46,442 bases of DNA from a virus: positions 1 through 46,442 of the IMG/VR virus record IMGVR_UViG_3300050821_003330. One strand, 5' to 3'. A program made the position numbers and the translations under genes. Positions 8,001 to 16,103 of this stretch are shown here, in pieces. Numbering within the stretch: position 1 is the first letter of the stretch; each line of letters opens with the position of its first letter. The notes beneath the pieces are model-generated. The model saw nothing but the letters and a program-made list of their open reading frames with translations. It had not been told where the DNA came from and ran no database searches.

Positions 8001-9942
8001 GTAAATACTTTGTAGTATCTATTTTTTGTAGATAGCCACCGTTTATTCCTTTTTCTAGTTCATCCATCTTTGCATATAACTCTGCTGGCTTCATCTTACC
8101 AGTAGTATCTATATCAAATACTCTACCTTGCCTATCATGCCCCTCCGTCATCATCCCCGTCTCCGCATCACTCACCGCAATCGCATCAGCACCCTCATTC
8201 CTTGCATGTTCAATAAGTGCTTTGAGGGCGAGACGGTTGTAGTCGTGGAGAAGGGGGTCTTGGAGATTAGCCAAACGTTGCTTATCATGTTCCATCATAC
8301 TATCTAGAACACGTCCGGGCGCTCTTTCAATAACTGCTTTTCGCTTAGCCACGTCCGCCGCCCAATCACTCTGCACCTCTATCACATGAAACGACTTACC
8401 TTGCTTCCATCGTTCAATATTATTAAGAGGCTTTTCGACACTAATTTCACCGGTGTTTTTATTAACCCATATAGGTTCCATATAGCCACGACCAAAAGCA
8501 AGGGTGTTTGGTGGGAAGGAGTGGGTGGAGGGGAATTGTGGCTCTGTCACCCATTGACCGCCTTGACGATAACCAGAACCACGAGAAGCTGTGTTTTCCT
8601 TTGTTACCTGTTGTGGTTTCGTCACCGCCAATTCCACATATCCCGGCATGTCGGCTTCGGACTTGGGGGCTATGGATTGCCAGTGGGAAGTGTTTGGATT
8701 GCTTTGCTCCCTTTCACTTGGCAATAAATTTTCATTGAGTCCAGAGTATACGGCAAGCTCTTGTGGAGTCATGGATTCGGGAGTCAATAATACTCCACCT
8801 CTACGTAGTCTAACTCTATCACCTATCCGTTCGAGGTCTACTCCAAGAGTATCTGCTTGATGTTGAAACTGCGCAAAAGAGGCTTGTGCTTTAGTGCTTC
8901 CGCCGCCAAACTTCCTAACCTCCACCTTCGGCCCATTGTCCTGCATCCATTGGGCGGTTTCTTTCACGGTGGGGCGAGTAGCTAGAAACTCGTTCAACCC
9001 CGCATCCTTATAAACCTGCACCTCCACCGGACTCACCCTCCCTTGCTTGGACAGATTCTCAAGTCTACCAACCATCTGCTCCGCTGCCGGTCTTGCTTGA
9101 GAAGCAAACCCAGAAACCTTAGGGTCTAAAAGAACCAACGGCCCTTCGAGCGTATACCCCGAACGCAAGTCCTTTTCCTTCGTGAGATAATCCGTGAAGA
9201 TATTCCTAGGTATCGCGCCACGTTCCTTGTTCCTCTCCACCGCAGCTTGCGTCCCTTTACCAATCGTCCCCGGTTGCCTTATCTGTGTATCTGACACGTC
9301 CTCCCCTTTCGGGCCAATCTTACGTGGCACGGCTTCTGTCTCCACGATACCTTTCAATGGTAGAATCGTCCCCGCGCCCGAAGCAAGTGTCCCCACACCA
9401 CTTCTCACCGCTCCCTCCACATTACCTTGCTTCGCTTGCTGATACGTCTCCTTCGCTCCTTTTGCAGTCTCATATCCCATGAGACCAGAAAACCCTAAGC
9501 TAGTCAACTTCGGTGCAATCGACGCCAACCCACCCCCGCTGGCAATCATTGACAAGGAACCGGGGGACGTCACGGACTCTGCTACATCCCCAACACCTTC
9601 CTGCGCCCCAGTAACCGCTTGCTTTACCTTACCCTCTGGTAAAAGACGGCGACCCAATTCCAAAGCTGGTGTAACAACAGGAACAAACCTCGTCCCAGGA
9701 GCGTCCTCCACAAAACCTAAAGGGTCTTTAAACGCCCCTACGGCCTTATCGACAAAACTACTTTGGTCACCTTCCGGCGTCCGTCCTTGAAAGAAAGATG
9801 CCGGTGCCGGTGTAGAAAATAGCTGCGGCTCAGGTGCGGTTATATTTTGTAACGGCACATTTGAGGCAGAGGAATACTTCGTCCACGGCCCTGGAACCTG
9901 CAAGGTGTCCGTCCCTCCATACTTCTCCCACGGGCCACTCAT
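5014..9942 (-). CDS. Giant ejection/polyvalent virion protein, 1642 aa
   Basis: By position and size this is the large internal virion (DNA-ejection) protein of a podovirus. Three PWxKY motifs are visible: GPWEKYGG at residues 3-10, GPWTKYSS near 20, and KPWEKYK at the extreme C-terminus. Residues about 510-700 (VIEVQSDWA, GADAIAVSDAETG, GMRLNYDTLLPRI) match a domain of phage large polyvalent proteins. A hydrophobic, possibly membrane-inserting segment lies near 1337-1365 (LLMRSVGGLLVGQFMANQL). Much of the rest is helical and polar. I saw no lytic transglycosylase signature. The start at 9942 gives an ATGA overlap with the upstream gene; an ATG at 9960 would add six residues. Palindrome copy 2 lies in codons 29-36. 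Confidence 0.75.
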   Translation of the reverse strand: MSGPWEKYGGTDTLQVPGPWTKYSSASNVPLQNITAPEPQLFSTPAPASFFQGRTPEGDQSSFVDKAVGAFKDPLGFVEDAPGTRFVPVVTPALELGRRLLPEGKVKQAVTGAQEGVGDVAESVTSPGSLSMIASGGGLASIAPKLTSLGFSGLMGYETAKGAKETYQQAKQGNVEGAVRSGVGTLASGAGTILPLKGIVETEAVPRKIGPKGEDVSDTQIRQPGTIGKGTQAAVERNKERGAIPRNIFTDYLTKEKDLRSGYTLEGPLVLLDPKVSGFASQARPAAEQMVGRLENLSKQGRVSPVEVQVYKDAGLNEFLATRPTVKETAQWMQDNGPKVEVRKFGGGSTKAQASFAQFQHQADTLGVDLERIGDRVRLRRGGVLLTPESMTPQELAVYSGLNENLLPSEREQSNPNTSHWQSIAPKSEADMPGYVELAVTKPQQVTKENTASRGSGYRQGGQWVTEPQFPSTHSFPPNTLAFGRGYMEPIWVNKNTGEISVEKPLNNIERWKQGKSFHVIEVQSDWAADVAKRKAVIERAPGRVLDSMMEHDKQRLANLQDPLLHDYNRLALKALIEHARNEGADAIAVSDAETGMMTEGHDRQGRVFDIDTTGKMKPAELYAKMDELEKGINGGYLQKIDTTKYLLKPDAPQKVIDYFKSLGYDVEPQQSKGMRLNYDTLLPRIVEELTGSKGEKVSFGEHRMAFDALDAQREAGIEPAKSRKDLIFRNPDGTPKTDVSATMFPLNKPSETPFSLFGKKTPKVEVEQEAPKGGGESTLSEADRAKSRANNSKEAWLKMNQGKLPGIGGGTPQGGERGAVTIPPAVHDIITKAVDKLQGTTKQIGDHFKRGNLREVLSYTRDATDVQPKLYARQAKNHVLNKLENVTAKENLPMARKALTFVVEAKGQIKSLDDMRKTIINSSKSSTNKKDALQAIDYARSQWNSLQQVAQTYKSFTDQQIKNEQGQGFEVPSRQGYVHHAQDIDMERGFFSSGEGEGTSFKKQRDYATYAESIAAGVKAKTIDSIDLLEHRLAVGQKMVAMKQWVDSFRTVTDPVSKSPLIAKTKIVERPDGTQYVDVPKGYTKEWMGGQVVAVHKGWEGVFSALTDPSWWSKSGTREAFQKLNATAKSTRLLFDTFHLGRIAIWNGFIRAMDLEKPNPFSYRKGKTLLDYDEATIQDMAKKGQIPKEWVKDLGEQKRIQNLLINKGLNVGRILDSLHQDWVQKIPGVIGGMNKWLFDSFQRGAMQEIARMEFDRVKKGSPGLIEDEVARRVVKDVNTRFGSLGRQGLLKSKTAQDHARLLVLAPQWNEALIRSELGAMKQTGEFVYNKVMGEKIASGLLMRSVGGLLVGQFMANQLINLYTRGYPTWDNKEEGIGAKLSAFIPDKLGSSSGFFLHPAGLAAETTHLITTRWEKSGSLRTAIQDYVKGRKSSLDDLVAALWTGDTKDVVPFPIPTGAAVSLYNKYVPKEIPLIGGTGELKEDYPGAVERQMLSSSGVKTDLVPSPHQRIARLAREFNEKQGIVHKQEPSSDYQGLNEALRVGDMKEAQKQLDELKKTKPLATLIKYYAQEYPKELFTGKKEREHAFENSLSPDDKDLYQKVLEERKTIARKGLNLVRGPSRFSAFEEDEQPQQKPWEKYK
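9834..9858 (+). repeat. 25-bp dispersed near-palindrome, copy 2 (inside a coding region)
   Basis: Reads GTGCGGTTAT-ATTTT-GTAACGGCAC on the plus strand. It lies in the 5' part of the 1642-residue gene and is translated on the minus strand as VPLQNITA. The stronger half-site is on the plus strand. Confidence 0.85.
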
Positions 9943-10889
9943 TGGGTCACCTGCTCCCACGAGTTCGGGTCAGAAGGATTACCTCCCTTAAACCTAAAAC
10001 CGTCCTCAATCTGGCCGGGAGTGGGTGCGTTTGTGGGTGCCCCTCCTTGCGGAGCGACCGGGGAATTGGAATCATTCGACTGGAAAATGTTCATATAATG
10101 TTTTATTTTATCGTCCATTGATAATCCATTTAAAGGTGACCCAGTGGAAGACATTTGTTCTTTAATCTGTTTGGCCATCTTTACAACTTGACTAGGCTCT
10201 ACTCCTTTAGCAAGAAGTGCTGTGATTATCTGTGTGTTATTTTTATCTTCGTCGACCGCCTTGCCCGGTGCTGTGAACGGCTGGTTTCTAGGATTCATTG
10301 TTTCCACACTTGTCGACCCCGCTGGAACTGTTGTTCTTTCAGGGACTTTATACCCCGTCATCGCACTTGCAGCTAAAGACGGGTCTTTCCCTATCCCCGA
10401 CGCAGACATAGAAACCTCCTTCATAATACTCGGCATAAGTTGAGGGTCTAACTTATTTATCGTAGCCAAACTCTGTGCTAAGGTCGACGCTGTTTCGGGT
10501 GTAACATTACCTGACGTCAACGCTTCCTTCACAAAATTACCCATATCTTGACCCAACTTCACATGCAACTGGTCTTGCGTGGTGAGTTGCCCTTGCTTCG
10601 CCCGGTTCAAAGCAGCCTCCGAATCATACATCCCGGCCTCGGCCATACTCGTCTTCCCTTTAGCCGTAGCCTCACCCGCCTGTGCTCTTAACAAATCTGT
10701 TTGAAACGGTGCCATCTGCTGTTCCTGTTGCATTTTTAACTGATTCATCAGGAACTCTTGCTGCATCATTCGTCCCTCCGCTTGCGCCTTCGGCACTTGC
10801 AAAAGAGCAGATTGTATCGTATCACCTAAACCCTGTCCCGCCCGCGCAGCACCAAGCCACGGATTTTGTGATTGAAAATAGTCTGGCAT
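9939..10889 (-). CDS. Putative internal virion protein, 316 aa
   Basis: The function is not recognised from sequence. The protein is rich in Ala, Gln and Met, largely helical at the N-terminus (MMQQEFLMNQLKMQQEQQ) with likely coiled coil at residues 35-130, and becomes disordered and Pro/Asn/Gly-rich at the C-terminus. It has no signal peptide. The order of short Ala/Gln-rich genes just before a giant ejection protein matches the internal-core genes of T7-like and related podoviruses, so a core or ejection role is likely by context. A weak AGGATAAAAT leader precedes the ATG. Confidence 0.7.
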   Translation of the reverse strand: MPDYFQSQNPWLGAARAGQGLGDTIQSALLQVPKAQAEGRMMQQEFLMNQLKMQQEQQMAPFQTDLLRAQAGEATAKGKTSMAEAGMYDSEAALNRAKQGQLTTQDQLHVKLGQDMGNFVKEALTSGNVTPETASTLAQSLATINKLDPQLMPSIMKEVSMSASGIGKDPSLAASAMTGYKVPERTTVPAGSTSVETMNPRNQPFTAPGKAVDEDKNNTQIITALLAKGVEPSQVVKMAKQIKEQMSSTGSPLNGLSMDDKIKHYMNIFQSNDSNSPVAPQGGAPTNAPTPGQIEDGFRFKGGNPSDPNSWEQVTQ

Positions 10890-10892
10890 ATT

Positions 10893-11585
10893 TTATCCTA
10901 CAGCTCCCGGAAAGCCGGGTTGGTATTGTTGAAAAAGATTCGTTTTATTATTGAGAATATAAGGTGTTGCAGAAGGAACCGCTTCTCCGGCGGCTGCTCC
11001 TAAACTACCTCCCAAAGCACCCAAAGAACCGGTAATTCCACCAGCGGCACTTAACAAAGACCCTATCCCTGTCCATGTATCCCCGGCATGTTGTGCGGCT
11101 TGCAACTGGTAAGGAAGGAGACTTGCTGTATTCGCGGCGTTCGTGGACAAAACCCCAAGCTGGCCCTTCGCTTGTAAGTCCTTAATCTGCTGCTGTAAAT
11201 CCCACTCAGAGTAGCCCTGTAACTTAGCCTGTGCTGCGTTTGAAAGGTTCGTCCTTCCTTGGTCAACAGTTAAGGCCGAGGAATCACTTTGAAATGGTGC
11301 CTGTTTCCCCGCTGAGTTTAAATCCAAAGATTGCAGCCTTTGATAATCCGACATAGCCTTTTGCTGTCCCTGTGCCATTTCCGTTTGTGCCGTTTGAGGG
11401 GAAGACCCTTGCAAACTCTGTTCAAAGATATTCCTCCCCTGTTTTGCGTAACCTTGTTGTTGGGCAAGTTCATTCTCAACGGCCGAATTCATCGCACTTT
11501 GGGACTTCTGCGTCCCCACGACTTCGACTCCTGCCCCTGCCGCACTTAAGGCCGCCCCAGCTAAAAGTAGAATTGGATAGGGCAT
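10893..11585 (-). CDS. Putative internal virion protein with N-terminal hydrophobic helix, 230 aa
   Basis: The N-terminus MPYPILLLAGAALSAAGAGV forms one hydrophobic, Gly/Ala-rich helix. It is followed by Gln/Ala-rich helical sequence and a Gly-rich stretch near residues 180-210. Podoviral ejection proteins that enter the cell envelope (T7 gp14-like) have this architecture, so an ejection role is plausible but not proven. The start at 11585 is supported by GGAGG eight bases upstream and by a TAATG overlap with the preceding gene. The in-frame ATG at 11600 would add five residues and lose this spacing. Confidence 0.7.
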   Translation of the reverse strand: MPYPILLLAGAALSAAGAGVEVVGTQKSQSAMNSAVENELAQQQGYAKQGRNIFEQSLQGSSPQTAQTEMAQGQQKAMSDYQRLQSLDLNSAGKQAPFQSDSSALTVDQGRTNLSNAAQAKLQGYSEWDLQQQIKDLQAKGQLGVLSTNAANTASLLPYQLQAAQHAGDTWTGIGSLLSAAGGITGSLGALGGSLGAAAGEAVPSATPYILNNKTNLFQQYQPGFPGAVG

Positions 11586-12091
11586 TATTTTAACCTCCAA
11601 ATATCTTTCAACGCAAGGGTTTTGTCAAGGTCATTGGGACTCACGGTATCCGCATCCTCTCTATAGTTCACGATGAAAAGGTCTCCATGACGGGCAAATC
11701 GAGTACCGTATTCAGAGCAAAACATCTTATCCGGGTCACCTTTCTTCACCGCATACGTAAAGCACAAAAGACCCTTCCAATCATACGCTTGGCCCTTTGC
11801 AACATTCTCGAACCATGAAAAGGCTTGGTCATAATTCCAGTTGTGTTTTGAACGACGAACGGAGATTAACTGTTTCGTCCTTAGAGGATAAAGGTTTACA
11901 CCGATACCGTTTCTGCTCGCCGTGGACATTCTCCTTCCATCATTATCGAAACCGTGATAAATCTCCACATGCACAGCGTAGCCAAAAGCCGTTCTTCTCA
12001 TTGTTAACTGCGACCCAATATCCCACCAACCCTTTGACCCGTAGAATAAAAAATCCCCCTGCTGTAACTCGTTTATATCAAATGGTTTCAT
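11585..12091 (-). CDS. Permuted NlpC/P60 (YiiX-like) papain-fold hydrolase, putative virion-associated wall enzyme
   Basis: A 168-residue protein with the circularly permuted NlpC/P60 pattern. GDFLFYG at residues 12-18 comes first, then a catalytic-type His in VHVEIYHG (His41), and the nucleophile-type Cys in KMFCSEYG (about Cys124) late in the sequence. This order (His before Cys) is that of the YiiX/LRAT-like permuted papain fold, whose members act as amidases or peptidases. It has no signal peptide. It lies among ejection-protein genes, so a role in opening the cell wall during DNA entry, or as endolysin, is likely; the substrate is unknown. It starts one base after the preceding stop codon. 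Confidence 0.75.
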   Translation of the reverse strand: MKPFDINELQQGDFLFYGSKGWWDIGSQLTMRRTAFGYAVHVEIYHGFDNDGRRMSTASRNGIGVNLYPLRTKQLISVRRSKHNWNYDQAFSWFENVAKGQAYDWKGLLCFTYAVKKGDPDKMFCSEYGTRFARHGDLFIVNYREDADTVSPNDLDKTLALKDIWRLK

Positions 12092-12092
12092 A

Positions 12093-12860
12093 TTACATTA
12101 TTGACCCGGCTGCGCCAAGACTCGCCCCCACAGCGGGACTCCCACCAACTGGGGTTGGAAAATAACCAGGCTGTCCCACTTGTGCATAATTATTTGCGAG
12201 GTTCTTTGTTAGATAGGTAGAGGCAAAATTACTAAACAATGACCCCAAAGCAGGCCACGCTGTGGGTTGAGAGAACTGAGAGGCCGCAGCCAACGCCTGT
12301 GTCGCTTGTTGTTGAGGGTCGGACGAAACCTGCAACTGATTTAAAAGTGTATTCTCTTCTTGTGCAACATTCGACTGAAGTTGCTGTGCCTGTTGCCGAC
12401 CGGTATTGGCGATGTTTTGGAGCTGGTTTGTTTTCTCGTTATTAAGTGCTCGATTAATGGTGTTCGCTGCCCCGGACGTAGACAAACCACTTCGAGCCAA
12501 ATCATACGTGGTTTGTGCCAGCGTATTTTGATACTGTTGTTGGAACTGGGGCAAGGCGTAGTTTTCATAATCTTGTTGTCTCTGGTCGTAGAAAGCTTGA
12601 TTAAACCCACCGGAGGAAGTTTGCCCTGTGTAAAACTGAGTGCCGGGGGCATACGCTCCGGGGTCGGTTACAACGGCACCGTATTGGTCGTAAAGAGGTT
12701 TTCCCGCAGCGGCGGGGTTTGTGTTAGACACAGGATTAACCCCTTGTCCTCCCGCGAAGATAGACGTAATATCCGACTGCCCCTGCGCGACCGCACTTTG
12801 TTGTGCCTGCTGCGCTGCTGTTACATCATCCGCTGAACCGCTTGAGCCGTAAAGTCCCAT
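12093..12860 (-). CDS. Putative virion protein, Gln/Ala-rich, 255 aa
   Basis: Not recognised with confidence. A flexible Ser/Asp/Gln-rich N-terminus (MGLYGSSGSADDVTAAQQ) leads into a Tyr/Gln-rich region with FYDQRQQDYENYALPQFQQQ and a long helical Gln-rich segment. The C-terminus is Gly/Ala-rich. It is like small core or tail-associated proteins found after the nozzle gene in podoviruses. The ATG is preceded by AAGGAATAAATAAC, a leader shared with the exported-protein gene at 23066, which supports the start. Confidence 0.65.
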   Translation of the reverse strand: MGLYGSSGSADDVTAAQQAQQSAVAQGQSDITSIFAGGQGVNPVSNTNPAAAGKPLYDQYGAVVTDPGAYAPGTQFYTGQTSSGGFNQAFYDQRQQDYENYALPQFQQQYQNTLAQTTYDLARSGLSTSGAANTINRALNNEKTNQLQNIANTGRQQAQQLQSNVAQEENTLLNQLQVSSDPQQQATQALAAASQFSQPTAWPALGSLFSNFASTYLTKNLANNYAQVGQPGYFPTPVGGSPAVGASLGAAGSIM

Positions 12861-12865
12861 GTTAT

Positions 12866-13318
12866 TTATTCCTTATCAATATCACGTTGTTTTGAAAGTT
12901 CAACCATCGCGTCCCAGCCTAGGTGCAATCCTGCTACATGAACCAAAAGGTCAATATCCGCACACCTCGTGGCCGGGGCATGTTGCTTCCGCGCCTCGTC
13001 TTTTTGAATATGGTCACCCCCTATTTGACGAGCAATAGCGGACGAGAAAAGGGCTTTCAGCTCACTTGCATATTGTTTCACGAAAGGGTTGAGAAGTAAG
13101 GAGCACGTGAAATCGTGCAACGCCTTCCACGCCTGTTCCTTCCTTTCCTCATCCCAGTCGGAGTTGTCCATTAAATCGTCAAAGACGTGCTCGAAGTTCC
13201 AAAATGACACAAGAAATATATAGACCGGTAGGTTGCCGTTAGCCACCTTCTCGAAGGTTTTGTAAGCATCCGGTTGCTTTCTAACCTCTTCGTCTCGCTG
13301 CATGTAATCTTTTAACAT
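12866..13318 (-). CDS. Hypothetical protein in tail gene cluster, 150 aa
   Basis: An acidic, mostly helical protein with Trp/Phe-rich patches (YIFLVSFWNFEHVFDDLMD), no signal peptide and no recognised domain. The start at 13318 gives a TAATG overlap with the nozzle gene and has AGAAAGG six bases upstream; an upstream ATG at 13348 would overlap that gene by 31 bases. Context suggests a tail or assembly factor. Confidence 0.65.
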   Translation of the reverse strand: MLKDYMQRDEEVRKQPDAYKTFEKVANGNLPVYIFLVSFWNFEHVFDDLMDNSDWDEERKEQAWKALHDFTCSLLLNPFVKQYASELKALFSSAIARQIGGDHIQKDEARKQHAPATRCADIDLLVHVAGLHLGWDAMVELSKQRDIDKE

Positions 13319-14526
13319 TATCGCCTTTCTTGGACATCGTAGGAACAATTAAACCCCGAAAACACAGCCGCCGACGAATCTGTAGTGACCGCCGAAAACG
13401 AAACATGCGACCCCCTTTTGGAAAAAGACTTCCTCGAAGAATCATACGTATTCGGATTCGCCAACCCCGTTGAATCAAATATAAGGGTAGAGGTTCCCTG
13501 CATCGGGTCGGTAGAAACGGAAAATTGCCAACTCCCGGTCATCGCCATTCCCACCGACCTAAACTGCTTCATGTTCCCCGGCGTTTTAAGGGGTAAATAG
13601 CTCGTCTGCCAAGAGGCGACGCAGTTGTCGAAGGTGTTATTACTAGCTCCACCGTAGAGATAGAAAGCGTCGCTGGTGCGGCAATAGACCTGTCCTTGAA
13701 ACGTGAAAAAGAACTGAGGTGTGAAGGTCGTTTGAACCCCCCCGTTCGCATACGTGGGAGAATACGTTGACCATGCAATAATTTTAGACCCTGGGAAGTA
13801 TGAAAGGACATAGATAGTGTTGGTTAAGAAAAGCCAGTAACGATTTGCCGAGGGGTCGACGGTGGAGGGGGAGGAAGCAATTTGTGCGGGGGTTAGACCC
13901 AAAAGAGCTTGTTGGATTATAGCGTCAATAGGGGAACCTATATCCACAATAAAACCATTCAAAGACGAATCCCGGACTCGCAAAGACCTTATCCCCGTGT
14001 CATAAAGGAAGAAAACGTCCAAATCCCCAATAGATTGCACAGAAAACGGTGCGTTCGTCCCGATATTCTCAAGCGTCTGAACAAGGGTGAACTGTGTCGG
14101 GTCTGGGTCGGTGAGCCATATTTGTATATTGTCACGAGCGAAGACAGCCAACCTGCCCTGATACGCAGCGAACGCTTGGGTTTGCTGTGGGGAAGCGTAG
14201 AAATCCGTAAGGTTAATGAACCCATTCCCAAACCCATTTGGGTCATTAAACACCGTCGGGACGTTGATAGCCGAAAAATACCATGTGGTTCCAGCAACAA
14301 AATGTATACGGTTCCCAAAGGTCGTAACGTAAGAGGGTTGAATCCCTGTAACCTCCCCTGAGCCTACCGTCGTCTCTACCCCTGTTTGACTATCTGTAAA
14401 GACCACATTATAAAGGTCTCCCGTTGTCCAAGAACCGCCGAAGGTCAAAAGCGTATCCTCACCCGACCCCGCGCCGGCTGTAACTCCCCCTTGCATTGTT
14501 ACACATGATGGTAAAAGGGTGGCCAT
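13318..14526 (-). CDS. Tail nozzle (T7 gp12-like), C-terminal part
   Basis: A 402-residue protein matching the middle and C-terminal part of podoviral tail tubular protein B. Characteristic segments are YQGRLAVFARDNIQIW, the LVQTLENIGTNAP block, DVFFLYDTGIRSLRVRD and the VYCRTSDAFYLYGG region. The N-terminal signature of the family is missing from this frame but is present at the start of the preceding gene (14528-16102), so the nozzle is encoded by two consecutive reading frames. One base separates the upstream stop from this ATG, and no Shine-Dalgarno sequence is visible, so translation probably depends on coupling or a frameshift. Confidence 0.8.
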   Translation of the reverse strand: MATLLPSCVTMQGGVTAGAGSGEDTLLTFGGSWTTGDLYNVVFTDSQTGVETTVGSGEVTGIQPSYVTTFGNRIHFVAGTTWYFSAINVPTVFNDPNGFGNGFINLTDFYASPQQTQAFAAYQGRLAVFARDNIQIWLTDPDPTQFTLVQTLENIGTNAPFSVQSIGDLDVFFLYDTGIRSLRVRDSSLNGFIVDIGSPIDAIIQQALLGLTPAQIASSPSTVDPSANRYWLFLTNTIYVLSYFPGSKIIAWSTYSPTYANGGVQTTFTPQFFFTFQGQVYCRTSDAFYLYGGASNNTFDNCVASWQTSYLPLKTPGNMKQFRSVGMAMTGSWQFSVSTDPMQGTSTLIFDSTGLANPNTYDSSRKSFSKRGSHVSFSAVTTDSSAAVFSGFNCSYDVQERR

Positions 14527-14527
14527 T

Positions 14528-16102
14528 TTATGATTGGGTTACGGAAGCAATCACCGCCACTGGGGTGGAAACAATCTGTGACCCCATTGCGTCGGTTACG
14601 GTGCAGACGAAGTTGGTAGTTATCGTGTTATTATTAAACAAACCCGCCTTCGACTGGAAGGTCGTTGAGGAAGCGTTCGGCGTGTTGGCATAAATATTCC
14701 CACCCGTCCCCGGAGGAACCTCTGCCCATAGGAACGAATAAGGACCAATTCCTCCCGTGATGGTCACCGTTACAAGCTGACTCGTGCCGAAAGAAACATG
14801 CCTATTCCCACCGGAGAATGTGACATTATTCACCACGGCCACTGTTGTGGGCGTGACGCTAATCCCTAAGGATTGTGCCGTGCCGAAGATAACCTCCCCA
14901 CCCGTTCCGACATTAACGATTACATTCACCGGGGCGTCGGTGGACGTTGTTATTAACTTGGAAATATAAATAACCTGCCCGGAGGAAAATGCATTATACC
15001 CAGACGTGCCGGAAAACGCATTTATATTGGTAACGATATCCGCGCATGTTTGTGAAACAGACGTATTCCAATTCACCGCCCCTGATTGGATAGACACCCC
15101 GTTGACAAGAACCGTCGTCCCTGTGGTGAATTGTGTCGACCCCTGAACCAATCCAAGGGTAAAAGATATCACTCCGATAATCACATTCCCCGCGGCCGTG
15201 ACCTGAACAGCACTCCCATTAGGTGTTGCCCCGTTCGCGGTCGTCCCTGAGATTATCACCGTATTCCCATTCGCGACGGCTGAATAGTGACTCGTCCCCG
15301 AATTAGCATTAATGTTCGTCGCGACCAGAGCGGCTGTATTTGTATTCGACGTCGTCCAATCAATCGAGGCGGTTAGCAACTGTGTGGACGCCACCTTCAC
15401 TGAGGTAATCTTATTCGTCCCCGGATTAGAAGACCCTGCTTGTATTGCAAATTGACCCACAGAGGCAACGGCCGTGGATGGAGGGATGCCAGTGTTCTCC
15501 ACTAAGGACGTCAAAGTCCCCGAAGCCGAGACCTTTGTGATATTTGTAACATACTGCGTGCCGGGCTTACTGACCACGTCTTGCGTAGAATTCCCATTGT
15601 CCGTGGACGTGTAAGGCACCGTCCCATTAATCAACGCAGCAAGGGCGGTGTTGATTTTCTCCGTGGTATTCTGTGAAGCAAGCACATCCCCGGCGATGAA
15701 ATCTTCAACCAAGGTGCCGTTGTAAAACGCATACACATTATTATCGGCAAACTTCGCCACCACAAAAGCGTTCCCACCGAAGACGGTTTGGCAAATAACC
15801 GCTGTCATAGTGGTGGAACCATCGGGATGTTGTAGCCTTTGATACGTAACCCCGGCAGGCAAAGCTAGATTCAAAGAGCCTTGCGCCACTGACCCAAAGA
15901 TTGTAAGGCCCGCAAGGGTGCCTAAACCCCCAAAAGAATTCGTAGGCAACGCGGTGCGAACAAACGCCTTCCTTTTCTCAATCTCACCCCCCTGATTTAC
16001 ATGACAATTATTCGCGGCTTCCAAAGTGCCGACGACGGACGTCAACTCACTTTTGCGAGAATCTAATCCATACTTAAAATTCTCTAAAACAAAATCAGGC
16101 AT
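14528..16102 (-). CDS. Tail nozzle N-terminal part with inserted repeats and C-terminal Ig-like domain
   Basis: A 524-residue protein. The N-terminus carries the nozzle signature (NFKYGLDSRKSELTSVVGTL, CHVNQGGEIEKRKAFV). Two tandem copies of a beta-rich tail module follow: SIDWTTSNTNTAALVATNIN and a second beginning GAVNWNTSVSQTCADIVTNI, each followed by SGTS.Y.A. The last ~120 residues form an Ig-like domain (GIGPYSFLWAEV, TTNFVCTVTDAMG). The frame then stops and the rest of the nozzle follows in another frame. I chose the ATG at 16102, one base after the upstream TGA; an ATG at 16129 would add nine residues overlapping the upstream gene. Ig-like domains on virions usually mediate weak surface binding. 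Confidence 0.8.
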   Translation of the reverse strand: MPDFVLENFKYGLDSRKSELTSVVGTLEAANNCHVNQGGEIEKRKAFVRTALPTNSFGGLGTLAGLTIFGSVAQGSLNLALPAGVTYQRLQHPDGSTTMTAVICQTVFGGNAFVVAKFADNNVYAFYNGTLVEDFIAGDVLASQNTTEKINTALAALINGTVPYTSTDNGNSTQDVVSKPGTQYVTNITKVSASGTLTSLVENTGIPPSTAVASVGQFAIQAGSSNPGTNKITSVKVASTQLLTASIDWTTSNTNTAALVATNINANSGTSHYSAVANGNTVIISGTTANGATPNGSAVQVTAAGNVIIGVISFTLGLVQGSTQFTTGTTVLVNGVSIQSGAVNWNTSVSQTCADIVTNINAFSGTSGYNAFSSGQVIYISKLITTSTDAPVNVIVNVGTGGEVIFGTAQSLGISVTPTTVAVVNNVTFSGGNRHVSFGTSQLVTVTITGGIGPYSFLWAEVPPGTGGNIYANTPNASSTTFQSKAGLFNNNTITTNFVCTVTDAMGSQIVSTPVAVIASVTQS

Positions 16103-16103
16103 A

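Noticed and set aside
12661-12690. A further copy of the 25-bp palindrome (GTCGGTTACAACGGCAC)
   Set aside because: The half-sites are too close together and the AT-rich centre is missing, so it does not match the nine copies.
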